Assembly (NCBI RefSeq): GCF_900129275.1
Contig: NZ_FQUX01000001.1
Location: 1,364,001 to 1,428,000 of the forward strand
Origin: Arenibacter palladensis
Lineage (GTDB): Bacteria > Bacteroidota > Bacteroidia > Flavobacteriales > Flavobacteriaceae
Direction of reading: 5' to 3'
DNA length: 64,000 bases
The notes beneath the pieces are model-generated. The model made no database searches. It was not told the origin of the DNA and saw only the letters and a program-made list of their open reading frames with translations. Below are positions 47,013 through 55,310 of the stretch, in pieces (the first letter of the stretch is position 1; each line of letters begins with the position of its first letter). The position numbers were made by a program, and so were the translations under genes.

Positions 47013-47368
47013 CCTAAGAGTACTGCATAAATACTACTGCCCACCTATTTGGGTAATGACAACAATTGCTAATAAACTAGTTGGGAAGGGTTGGTCTTAA
47101 TGGCGGCAGGAAAAACTAAAACTCCCATGCCCCTTGCCTTAGGGTGATTGAATTAATTAAACCAATGACTTAAAAATAGGCTCTTAAAAAGTGTTGCCTT
47201 TTAGTGGCTGGGACAATCCTATTGAAAAGAATGAACAGAAATTTTCTAATAATTGGGGTCTTATATTTTTAGGTTATACACTTATTGTATAATAAATGTT
47301 TAATTTCCAGATACTTAATTATTTTTCAGATATTAGGAGGTAATTACTAAATTCTACTAGGTATTGTT
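47013..47368. other. Gap before the GH140-like gene
   Basis: A 356-bp AT-rich stretch with no coding frame. A 7-bp inverted repeat TTATACA (47274-47280) / TGTATAA (47286-47292), a TATAAT-like segment at the same place, and an AGGAGG at 47335-47340 are visible; the last is 28 bp from the ATG, too far to be the working ribosome site. The GH140-like gene may have its own promoter here. Confidence 0.45.
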
Positions 47369-48748
47369 ATGGGAAAACTACTTTTTTATTTTAAACTGGT
47401 TTTGGTGTTTTTGTATTTTCAATCGATTTTTGGACAGTCCTTGGGAATAAGCGAAAATGGAAGGTATATTGAAAAGGCAGATGGCACGCCTTTTTTCTAT
47501 CTCGGAGATACGGCTTGGGAGTTATTTCATAGACTGGATATGAAGGAGGCGGATCATTATCTTAAAAATCGGGTCGATAAGGGTTTTACAGTAATACAGG
47601 CGGTTATTTTATCGGAATTGGAGGGTCTAAGTGTCCCCAATGCCAATGGAGATCTGCCCTTACTTAATAAAGATCCAAAAAGGCCCAATGAGGCTTATTT
47701 TAAACATGTAGATGCCATAGTAATGAAGGCGAATTCCTTGGGCCTTGTCATGGGAATGCTCCCCACATGGGGCAATTATTGGAGTTCCCTAAGCGAAAAA
47801 GACATTATTTTCACCCCTGAAACTGCCATGCAGTATGGACTTTTTTTAGGGAAGCGATATAAGGATAGTGGGGTAATATGGATTTTGGGCGGGGATCGCA
47901 ATATCCGTACACCCAAAGATCGTGAGATTGTGGAGGCCATGGCAAAGGGACTGAGGCAGGGATGCAATAATCAACAACTGATCACCTTCCATCCAAGAGG
48001 TCCGGGCATGTCGTCCGATTATTTTCATGATGCCGAATGGTTGGATTTTAATATGTATCAGTCCTCACACGGGCAACATGGCCATGACAACGGATTATAT
48101 GCAGCGCATGATTATGCTCTTGAGCCTAAAAAACCAACCCTGGACGGGGAGCCGAGATATGAAAACATTCCGGTAGGGTTTTATTTTAAGGGTACAGATC
48201 CCAAGGATCGCTTTGATGACTATGACGTAAGACAGGCTGCCTATTGGTCAGTTTTTGCAGGGGCTTGCGGGCATACCTATGGCAACAATAATATTTGGCA
48301 GATGTACGCTCCCGAGCGGAAGTCGGTTATTGGGGCCAACATTCCATGGTATAATGCCATGGACGTTGCAGGGGCATATCAAATGAAACATCTTAGAACT
48401 TTAGTGGAGGCACGTTCCTTTTCCAAGTGGATACCTAAGCCCGAACTGATCCTAAATAGCATGGAGGTGAAGGGAGAACCCATTAGGGCGGTATTGGCAA
48501 CCGATGCCTCTTTTGCCATGGTCTATTCCCCAAGTGGCATGGCCTTTACAATAGACAAGGGAAAGGTCTCCGGAGCCAATAAAAAGGCTATTTGGTACGA
48601 TCCAAGATATGGAGTGTCCTATCATTTGGGTACGTCGGACACCGATGGTATCCAAACCTACCAACCACCTAGTTCTGGAAGAGGTCAGGATTGGATTCTG
48701 ATTTTGGAAAACACCGATCTCAATTTACCAATGCCAGGTTTTAATTGA
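47369..48748 (+). CDS. Secreted GH140-like (DUF4038) glycosidase
   Basis: A 459-residue exported protein with a signal peptide ending around FGQ at residue 23. ENGRYIEKADGTPFFYLGDTAWELFHRL is the DUF4038 opening. D176 in WILGGDRN and E261 in LDGEPRYEN sit where the two catalytic acids of GH140 apiosidases are expected. The C-terminal 90 residues are the beta-sandwich found in such proteins (FAMVYSPSGMAFTIDKGKVSG, and KAIWYDPRYG). Known GH140 members release apiose from pectin, but the wider family has many untested members in algal-polysaccharide loci, so the sugar is open. It is the last gene of the rightward run of PUL genes. Confidence 0.8.
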   Translation: MGKLLFYFKLVLVFLYFQSIFGQSLGISENGRYIEKADGTPFFYLGDTAWELFHRLDMKEADHYLKNRVDKGFTVIQAVILSELEGLSVPNANGDLPLLNKDPKRPNEAYFKHVDAIVMKANSLGLVMGMLPTWGNYWSSLSEKDIIFTPETAMQYGLFLGKRYKDSGVIWILGGDRNIRTPKDREIVEAMAKGLRQGCNNQQLITFHPRGPGMSSDYFHDAEWLDFNMYQSSHGQHGHDNGLYAAHDYALEPKKPTLDGEPRYENIPVGFYFKGTDPKDRFDDYDVRQAAYWSVFAGACGHTYGNNNIWQMYAPERKSVIGANIPWYNAMDVAGAYQMKHLRTLVEARSFSKWIPKPELILNSMEVKGEPIRAVLATDASFAMVYSPSGMAFTIDKGKVSGANKKAIWYDPRYGVSYHLGTSDTDGIQTYQPPSSGRGQDWILILENTDLNLPMPGFN

Positions 48749-48967
48749 TGCTATGGATTACCTTGGGATTATAAAGGGGCAAAAATTTGTACTAAAGCTT
48801 TTATTGTGCAAGAACACAGACTTTTAGATGCAAATTTTAATGTTGTTGGGTTTACTTAACCTAAAGAAGACCTTTTCTGTTTAGGGTAGTTCCTATCGAT
48901 GGATTCAAGGATATTTGCTCCTGAAAGGCTTGACAGCGCAATTGGTTAAATAAAATTGGGAACATTT

Positions 48968-49636
48968 CTAAATAATCCCCATACTCGTAGCTATATATAC
49001 CAGTTGCGTGGTGTTGGAGGCATCAAAATAATCCTTTAACTTACTAATGTTGGCTTCAACCGATCGTATACTGTTGGGGGAAATTCCTTTTTCCTTTAAT
49101 AAGGCACTTATTTCATTTTGTTTGTGACCTTGGGCCAAGTACAAGAGCAGCTGTTGTTCATATCCATCCAATTCCAGGACGTTTTTACGCTGTAAAACGG
49201 CTGTGGCTATGGGACAGGTATATGTTTTGTTTTGGGATACAGCTTCAATACTATTTTTTAGTTCTTTTAGGCCATTCAATCCCTTGCAGACATAGCCCTC
49301 AATTTTTTGGTCCTCGAATAAGGATTTTATGGTACTGTGGTTGTCCTCCACGGAAAAAACAACCACCTTTATTTCGGGTTGGACAGCTTTTATGGCAGCT
49401 ATGAGTTCTTGGCCGTTTTGTAGGTGTTTTTTGTCCCTGGGATTATCGAAAGACAGGTCGGTTATCAAAATTTGGAACGGATTCCCATCCAACAAAGCCC
49501 TTTTTAATTTTAGTAAGGCTTCATCACAGTATTGTGAATGTCCAATTTGGGTATATCCCAATCCTTGAAGCATGGTAATAACTCCCAGATTATTGCTGTC
49601 TATGTCCTCCGAAACAAATATCCTATTCAATTGCAT
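48968..49636 (-). CDS. LuxR/NarL-type response regulator
   Basis: A 222-residue protein from the ATG at 49636 (a TTG at 49654 would overlap the kinase gene). Receiver: acidic pair E10-D11, phosphate acceptor D60 in ILITDLSFD, Ser95, and K118 in YVCKGLN. The C-terminal helix-turn-helix (YEQQLLLYLAQGHKQNEISALL to VEANISKLKDYF) is LuxR-like but less conserved than usual. It is 7 bp downstream of the kinase gene, so the two form a two-component pair. Confidence 0.9.
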   Translation of the reverse strand: MQLNRIFVSEDIDSNNLGVITMLQGLGYTQIGHSQYCDEALLKLKRALLDGNPFQILITDLSFDNPRDKKHLQNGQELIAAIKAVQPEIKVVVFSVEDNHSTIKSLFEDQKIEGYVCKGLNGLKELKNSIEAVSQNKTYTCPIATAVLQRKNVLELDGYEQQLLLYLAQGHKQNEISALLKEKGISPNSIRSVEANISKLKDYFDASNTTQLVYIATSMGII

Positions 49637-49643
49637 ATATATC

Positions 49644-51518
49644 TTAGATGGCAAACGTTATGGTAGCCGTAACCCCTTCGTTTGGTTTGGAGTCGAAAAT
49701 AATATTTCCTTTTATACCTTTTATGCGGTTTTCCACATTCTTAAGTCCATTTCCTAGATAATTCTCCGTTGTATTAAAACCCACTCCATTGTCCACATAC
49801 TTAATAATAACTTGTTTATTGTTCTTGGTACAGGTAATGGCAACCAAAGTGGCCTGGCTATGTTTCTTCATATTCACCAATAACTCTTGCAGTACCCTAT
49901 ATACTTCAATTTTGGCCTCTTCTGAAACATTTTCCCAGAAATTGGAAGGTAATTCCTTGGTGATCAATTTGGTTTTGGTGGAGCTATAGGAATTTAGAAG
50001 GGAGAAGAATTCCTTTCCAAAGTTTTCACCGGTATCAATGGCAGTATATTCTTTGGAAATATCCCTTATTCTTTGGTAAATGCTGTTAAGACCTTCCAGA
50101 ATTATGACCTTTTCGGAAGCCACTATTTCCTGAGGGTCTTTTTGAACCTGCGTCATAAGGTAAAAAATGTCGTTGCCGAGTTCGTCATGTAATTTCTTGG
50201 AAAGGCGCAACTCGGTCTTATAAGCCATTTCCAGCTGTTCCTTCTTTTTTTGTTGATTCTTATAAAAGATTACAAAGACAATCAGGGTCAATGAAATAAT
50301 TGCGGCAGATATGGCCAAAATTTTCTGTTTGTCCTTAATGGCAACCTGGGCCAAGAGCATAAGGTTCTTTTTTTCCAGGGTATCATTATCATATTTTGTT
50401 GCGGCATAGATAGCCCGAACGGCTTGCTTGGTTTTTTCAAGGGTATTCTGCACTTGGGAATAAAATATGGCATCTTCGGAAACATCCTGGCCCAAGGTTT
50501 TTTTCAGGGGCAATAGTAAATCAAGAGCTTCCAAAATAGCGACAGGATTATTGGTTTTTTTCGAGTTGGTCAGGGCTTTTTGGGCATAATCCAATGCCAA
50601 GGGCTTATTGGTTTCAAAATAATATTCTGCCAAATGGATAGTGCTGGATATTAGTCCGGGAGCCGTATTCAATTCTTGCCGTATTCTCAATGCTTCCAAC
50701 TGCAGGGATTCGCTTTGCGCGTTGTCCTTATTTTCTAACCACATATAATAACCCTTATTGCAAATGGCACGTGCAAATTGCCACGGATTGCTACCTTGGG
50801 TGTTTGCGGCTATACTGTCTAAAATTTTAAAACTGGTAGGGTAATTTTTTAGTTCAGCCAGGATGTTCGCCCTAGTGGTTTTTATGTTGTATAGATTTTC
50901 GTTGCTGATATCCGCTGCGGGCTGTTTTTTTAATAAGCTAAAAATTTTATCGCTCCAACGCAGGGCTTCTTTAGGATGTCCCAATTCCTTCTGGCATATG
51001 GCAATGTTTTGGTACAAACCAATGACAGATACTAATTCATTTGTGCCTTCCAAATATTGTAATCCTTCTGTAGCAGTGACCATTCCAGCATTGTAATCGC
51101 CCAAGCTTTTTTGGATATTGGCCATGTCCAATAGTCGGTCTCCTGAACCTATGCTATCCTTTAATTTTAGATTAAGGGCATAGGCTTTGTCGAAGTAGAA
51201 ATAGGCGGAATCCAATTGATCCAATATTTTATAATAATATCCCAGCCTCCAATAGGCATTGGTGATGTGGCTGCTATCCGATAATACTTTGGCCTTTAAG
51301 AGCAATTTTTTGGAAAGGACAATAGCGTTTTGGTAGTCCTTCTTTTTAGCAAAACCCCCAATTTGTTTTTTGAGTTGTTCTAATGAGTCTGTTGGTTTTT
51401 TAACTGTAGCGGAATATTGGTAATTGGAATTTGCAATGCCATTTTCAGGGGACAAACCTGCTAGACAACAATTGTAAATAAGGACAAAAATGAGGGACAG
51501 GCCAAACTTAAATTTCAT
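49644..51518 (-). CDS. TPR-containing histidine kinase (HisKA_3/NarX-like)
   Basis: A 624-residue protein read from the ATG at 51518; the in-frame codon at 51533 is TTG. Order: signal peptide, helical TPR repeats covering roughly residues 45-370 in the periplasm, one membrane helix (ILAISAAIISLTLIVFVIF), then a kinase core with the phosphorylatable His in LSKKLHDELGNDIF. ATPase motifs are VYRVLQELLVNMKKHS and DNGVGFN, and the C-terminus has GNGLKNVENRIKGIKG. It pairs with the response regulator 7 bp downstream. It follows the PUL in converging orientation; the signal it senses is unknown. Confidence 0.92.
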   Translation of the reverse strand: MKFKFGLSLIFVLIYNCCLAGLSPENGIANSNYQYSATVKKPTDSLEQLKKQIGGFAKKKDYQNAIVLSKKLLLKAKVLSDSSHITNAYWRLGYYYKILDQLDSAYFYFDKAYALNLKLKDSIGSGDRLLDMANIQKSLGDYNAGMVTATEGLQYLEGTNELVSVIGLYQNIAICQKELGHPKEALRWSDKIFSLLKKQPAADISNENLYNIKTTRANILAELKNYPTSFKILDSIAANTQGSNPWQFARAICNKGYYMWLENKDNAQSESLQLEALRIRQELNTAPGLISSTIHLAEYYFETNKPLALDYAQKALTNSKKTNNPVAILEALDLLLPLKKTLGQDVSEDAIFYSQVQNTLEKTKQAVRAIYAATKYDNDTLEKKNLMLLAQVAIKDKQKILAISAAIISLTLIVFVIFYKNQQKKKEQLEMAYKTELRLSKKLHDELGNDIFYLMTQVQKDPQEIVASEKVIILEGLNSIYQRIRDISKEYTAIDTGENFGKEFFSLLNSYSSTKTKLITKELPSNFWENVSEEAKIEVYRVLQELLVNMKKHSQATLVAITCTKNNKQVIIKYVDNGVGFNTTENYLGNGLKNVENRIKGIKGNIIFDSKPNEGVTATITFAI

Positions 51519-51635
51519 CCCCCCAAAATACAAAAAGCCTTCAGATTATTGAAGGACATTTCTGATTTAGGGATCAAAATAAATAAACCCACTTTGTAAT
51601 ATTTCGGGGTTTTAAGGTGTTATTATTGGAACGGT

Positions 51636-53810
51636 TTAACTGTTCAAGGCCTGCAACACTCGCTCTGGGGAAAAGGGCAAATGGCGAAGTGGTTTTCCAG
51701 TTAATCTTAAAAAGGCATTGGCTATGGCACAGGCCACCATGGGTGTTGCCGTTTCTCCTACCCCTTCGGGAACTTCTGCGGATTCAAGGATTACAGTTTC
51801 AATACTATCAGGGACGTCCTGCATCCTAAGTAAATTATAATCGTGATAATTGGACTGTTGCACCCGGCCATTCACTATGGTAATTTGTTCTTTGAGGACA
51901 CTGCTCATGCCCATAATAATACCGCCTTCCATTTGGGCCTTAACGTTGTCCGGTTGTACCACTACCCCTGCATCCAAGGCAATCCAAAAATGGTGTACTT
52001 TGATAATTCCTGTACTGCGGTCTACCGAGATTTCACACACACCAGTCCCCAATGATCCATGTTCCACAAAGGCCATACCCTTTGCACGTCCATTATCGGA
52101 AGGTGTGCTCCAATTGGATAGTTCAGCGACTTTTTCCAATGTAGCCAAGGCCCTGGGGGCTTTGGCCATTAATTTTCTCCTAAGATCCAAAGGATCCAAG
52201 CCCTGGTCCCGTGCAATTTCATCCAGCATACATTCAATGGCAAATTTGTTGGGGCCATGACCCACGGCACGCCAATGTTTTAGTCGAATGCCATTGGAGG
52301 CTTCCCTCCATTCCGCAAATTGGTTGGGGATATCATAGTGGTCATTGGCCACTGCACTGGCCACCAGATTTCCTCCGTCTCCCACCACAGCGTGCGAAAA
52401 TGACGTGATGTTCCCCTTATAATCTGTGCTGGCCGTAAGTCGCTGTAAGGAAAGGGGGCGAAAGGCGCCATAGGTAACATCGTCCTCTCTGGTCCATATT
52501 AGTTTTACGGGAAGTGGTGTCATTTCTTTTGCCAGGTAGGCACATTCCTCCACAAAATCGTTCATGCTTCTTCTACCAAATCCACCTCCTAAATATTGCA
52601 GGTGTACGTTAACATTTTCCGGGGCTATTCCGAGAATTTTGGGTACTCCCAACTTGGTGTCCATACCTTGCTGGCTACCTACCCAAACTTCGGCACTGCC
52701 ACCATCTTCCGCAACCTGCACCACTGCATTCAGGGGTTCCATTTGCGCATGGTATACATAGTCGTTTTTATAGTCCACCGCATAGGTTTTGGCAGCCGTT
52801 CTTTTGGCTTTGGCAACGTCCCCAATTTCAAAGATCACCTTGCCCTTTTCTTTTTGGGAGGCTATTTTTTCATAAGTGGAATAAATTTCCTGTGAATTGT
52901 GTCCGCTTGCCTTGGACTCGCTCCAATCTATTTTTAAGCTTTTTTTTGCGCTCAACGCCTGTTCTAGGGTTTTGGCAACGACCCCAATGGCATAATCCAA
53001 AGGGATTATCCTTACTACTCCGTCCATGGCCAGAATTTCGGTTTCATTGGTCAGTTTGGGTTTGGAACCGTGGAGGTTACCTCTTTCCAAGACTCCGTAA
53101 ACCATTTCCGGCAAGCGGATGTCAATGGCAAACATAGCACTACCATTTACCTTGGCCGGGATCTCGGTACGGGGAATATCTTTCCCGATCAGCTTAAAAT
53201 CTTTGGGGTTTTTTAATTCTGCTTCGCTAAAGTCGGGCAGAGATTCCGGCATTTCCAAAAAAGGGATTAGGGCTCCGTAATTTATTTTTTGATTGGTTCT
53301 TCCGTGGAGTACATGGCTATTGGATGTTGTTAGTTCCTCTATGGGTACTTCCAAATGTTTAGCGGCACTGCTCATTAAAACATAGCGGGCCTGGGCGCCT
53401 GCTTTTCGCATAACGTTGTAGTAGCTGTTTGTTGTCCGGCTTCCTACCGTAAACATTAGTTTGCTTCCGGGAGCCCATCCCGGGGAACCGTAGATTTCCG
53501 ATTCCTGGGGTGAAAACTCCACCTTCACCATAGACCAGTCGGCATCCATCTCTTCGGCAAATATTAGTGGTAAGGAGGTCATGGATCCCTGACCCATTTC
53601 GGCGGCCGGATTATAAATGGTAATTAGGCCGTCTTCGGACAATTTCACCCAGGCCGTAAGTGGTTGTTGGGCGAGTTGTTCCTTTATTTTATTGGGGTCT
53701 TTGCAAGATATCAACTGCGGCAGTATACCCGATATGCCAATGAAGAGGGCCACCCCCGAGGATGATTTTAGAAACTTCCTTCTGCTAATTTCGGTTTTCG
53801 TTTGAACCAT
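51636..53810 (-). CDS. Molybdenum hydroxylase large (molybdopterin-binding) subunit, copy 2
   Basis: A 724-residue Tat-exported xanthine-dehydrogenase-family protein. Twin-arginine signal SRRKFLKSSSGVALF at residues 9-23. Cofactor contacts include AAEMGQGSMTSLPLIFAEEM, GSQQGMDTKLGVPKILG, YLGGGFGRRSMNDFVEE, and the catalytic Glu in PEGVGETATPMVACAIANAF. Its gene order and partner subunit match copy 1, but the active-site loop differs (GGGFGRR here, GAGCFGHS there), so the substrates likely differ. The 2Fe-2S gene is 4 bp upstream. No FAD subunit is present. Confidence 0.92.
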   Translation of the reverse strand: MVQTKTEISRRKFLKSSSGVALFIGISGILPQLISCKDPNKIKEQLAQQPLTAWVKLSEDGLITIYNPAAEMGQGSMTSLPLIFAEEMDADWSMVKVEFSPQESEIYGSPGWAPGSKLMFTVGSRTTNSYYNVMRKAGAQARYVLMSSAAKHLEVPIEELTTSNSHVLHGRTNQKINYGALIPFLEMPESLPDFSEAELKNPKDFKLIGKDIPRTEIPAKVNGSAMFAIDIRLPEMVYGVLERGNLHGSKPKLTNETEILAMDGVVRIIPLDYAIGVVAKTLEQALSAKKSLKIDWSESKASGHNSQEIYSTYEKIASQKEKGKVIFEIGDVAKAKRTAAKTYAVDYKNDYVYHAQMEPLNAVVQVAEDGGSAEVWVGSQQGMDTKLGVPKILGIAPENVNVHLQYLGGGFGRRSMNDFVEECAYLAKEMTPLPVKLIWTREDDVTYGAFRPLSLQRLTASTDYKGNITSFSHAVVGDGGNLVASAVANDHYDIPNQFAEWREASNGIRLKHWRAVGHGPNKFAIECMLDEIARDQGLDPLDLRRKLMAKAPRALATLEKVAELSNWSTPSDNGRAKGMAFVEHGSLGTGVCEISVDRSTGIIKVHHFWIALDAGVVVQPDNVKAQMEGGIIMGMSSVLKEQITIVNGRVQQSNYHDYNLLRMQDVPDSIETVILESAEVPEGVGETATPMVACAIANAFLRLTGKPLRHLPFSPERVLQALNS

Positions 53811-53814
53811 GGCT

Positions 53815-54291
53815 TTAGTTTTCGATGGATGTTGGGGTTTTGGAGGCTAATTCAATGGCCTTGATAATACGAAGGTAAGTACCGCAGCGGCACAGGATAC
53901 CGTTCATATGGGACTTTATTTCCTCCCTTGTGGGATTGGGATTTGTTTCCAAGAGGGCTACGGCCTGCATGATCTGCCCGGTCTGACAATAACCGCATTG
54001 AGGTGCTTGGGCCTCGATCCATGCTTTTTGTACTGGATGATCCCCGTTTTTGGACAATCCTTCTATGGTCTTAATTTTTTGTCCGTCGGCATAATTGTCT
54101 ACCTGAAGAAGACAGGCCCGCATGGGTTCATTGTCAATATGTACCATACAGGCCCCACATTGCCCTATGCCACAACTGTATTTGGTGCCGGTAAGGCCCA
54201 AATGTTCGCGCAACACCCAGAGTAGGGAAGTGCCTTCGGCAACTTCTACAGTATGTTTTGAATTATTAATATCCAGTTGAAACCTAACCAT
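53815..54291 (-). CDS. Molybdenum hydroxylase 2Fe-2S subunit, copy 2
   Basis: A 158-residue protein with the same layout as the copy-1 subunit: Cys 40, 45, 48 and 60 for the ferredoxin-type cluster (SCGIGQCGACMV) and Cys 99, 102, 134 and 136 (QCGYCQTG, LCRCG) for the second. It carries electrons from the large subunit 4 bp downstream. No signal peptide; co-export with its Tat partner is assumed. Confidence 0.95.
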   Translation of the reverse strand: MVRFQLDINNSKHTVEVAEGTSLLWVLREHLGLTGTKYSCGIGQCGACMVHIDNEPMRACLLQVDNYADGQKIKTIEGLSKNGDHPVQKAWIEAQAPQCGYCQTGQIMQAVALLETNPNPTREEIKSHMNGILCRCGTYLRIIKAIELASKTPTSIEN

Positions 54292-54400
54292 GACACAATA
54301 TGTTTTCTATTAAATTACTGAAAAAGAAGGATGTAGCCTATTTGGTGCCTGAAATTTTTCGAAAATTAGGATATTTGTAAAGAGATGCCGATTGTCGGTG

Positions 54401-54478
54401 CTCGCACTAGAAGCGAGTTAAAAAGCATAAATTATGTGTAGGTTGAGCTACTAGTGCGATTTAGCTCATGACATAATT
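54401..54478 (+). repeat. Interleaved inverted repeats (possible structured RNA or dispersed palindrome)
   Basis: TCGCACTAG (54402-54410) pairs with CTAGTGCGA (54451-54459), and AATTATGT (54430-54437) pairs with ACATAATT (54471-54478), so the two pairs interleave as in a pseudoknot. Local hairpins compete with them: CTCGC/GCGAG (54401-54417) and GAGCTA/TAGCTC (54445-54467). The arrangement is seen directly; an RNA role is inferred. Confidence 0.55.
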
Positions 54479-54498
54479 ATTTAACGGGTATTCATGTG

Positions 54499-54532
54499 CC
54501 TTAGATTTAGCTATGCTGAATCTAAGGTTTTT
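54499..54532 (+). terminator. Plus-strand terminator-like hairpin with no annotated upstream gene
   Basis: CCTTAGATT (54499-54507) pairs with AATCTAAGG (54519-54527); the loop adds U-G and AGC/GCT pairs, giving a 13-bp stem with a TAT loop. Five T residues follow on the plus strand. No plus-strand gene lies upstream, so it may end a small RNA transcript. Confidence 0.6.
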
Positions 54533-54603
54533 CGTCGCTCATACTTCCCGTCGCTGTCGCGAGCGTCACGCTCGTGCCCCTCGCTGCCCAGGCTAGAGTT
54601 TTT

Positions 54604-55206
54604 TTAGTTTTTCTTGCACTTAATTAAAAACATGGGTTGGTCTTCCTTTACCTCCACAATTTCGATTAGCCCAGCTTGGTCAAATTCGGCATGTACTGCT
54701 TCCCTGTCGTAATAATAAATTTTGGCACCTTCATGAACTTCATACCTGTCTTTACTGATCATTTTTCCTTTGCCGAAATTTGGGGCATTTTTGCTTATTG
54801 CGGTAAAAACCATATAACCGTTTGTGTCCAATTGGTGATAGCAGTCTTGGATTAGTTTTATTCTTTCGTTCTTGTTCAAAAGATGGATCAAGGCATGACA
54901 AAAAATACCATCATATTTCTTTTCATCAAAAGGCATTTCGGAAACGGATCCGTGATAAATGGTCATATCATTTCCATAATGTTTTTTTGCTAATGCAATG
55001 GCTGTTTTGGAAATTTCTATCCCTGTGACATTAATGCCGTTCTCCATAAAAATTTGTGCGTTACGACCGTAACCAATACCTGGAACTAGCACGTTTTTAA
55101 CAGATTTCTTTATAAAAAAGTCTTTTGTTATAACAGCTGATTTTGCAGGTTCAAAGCCCCACATTTCCTGTTTCCCAATAAAATTCGTTTCCCAAAATTC
55201 TGACAT
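54604..55206 (-). CDS. Class I SAM-dependent methyltransferase
   Basis: A 200-residue cytoplasmic protein of the thiopurine/tellurite-type methyltransferase class. Motif I is VLVPGIGYGRNAQIF, motif II is VTGIEISKTAIALAKKHYG, and KYDGIFCHALIHLL with YMVFTAISKN follow as strands 4 and 5. The opening FWETNFIGKQEMWGFEPAKSA is typical of this class. The methyl acceptor is unknown. A single gene downstream of the amidohydrolase gene on the same strand, 104 bp away. Confidence 0.9.
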   Translation of the reverse strand: MSEFWETNFIGKQEMWGFEPAKSAVITKDFFIKKSVKNVLVPGIGYGRNAQIFMENGINVTGIEISKTAIALAKKHYGNDMTIYHGSVSEMPFDEKKYDGIFCHALIHLLNKNERIKLIQDCYHQLDTNGYMVFTAISKNAPNFGKGKMISKDRYEVHEGAKIYYYDREAVHAEFDQAGLIEIVEVKEDQPMFLIKCKKN

Positions 55207-55310
55207 AGCAATATTTTCAAATAAATGTTGTCATTATAAAATTCAACAAAAATTTATCGCAGGTTTATGCGGACTTCGTGCCTATTCAAGCTCGTCTTAA
55301 ACACACTATA

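Larger units (their letters stand above)
54292..54603. other. Gap with an unusual palindromic element
   Basis: A 312-bp gap that holds no gene but contains a cluster of inverted repeats from 54401 to 54478, a strong hairpin with T-run at 54499-54532, and a GC-rich tract at 54533-54595 that stands out from the AT-rich neighbours. Both flanking genes are on the minus strand. Confidence 0.7.

Noticed and set aside
47335-47340. AGGAGG, a perfect Shine-Dalgarno-like sequence
   Set aside because: It is 28 bp before the ATG of the GH140-like gene, beyond useful spacing, and no other start codon sits at the right distance; Bacteroidota rarely rely on such sites.
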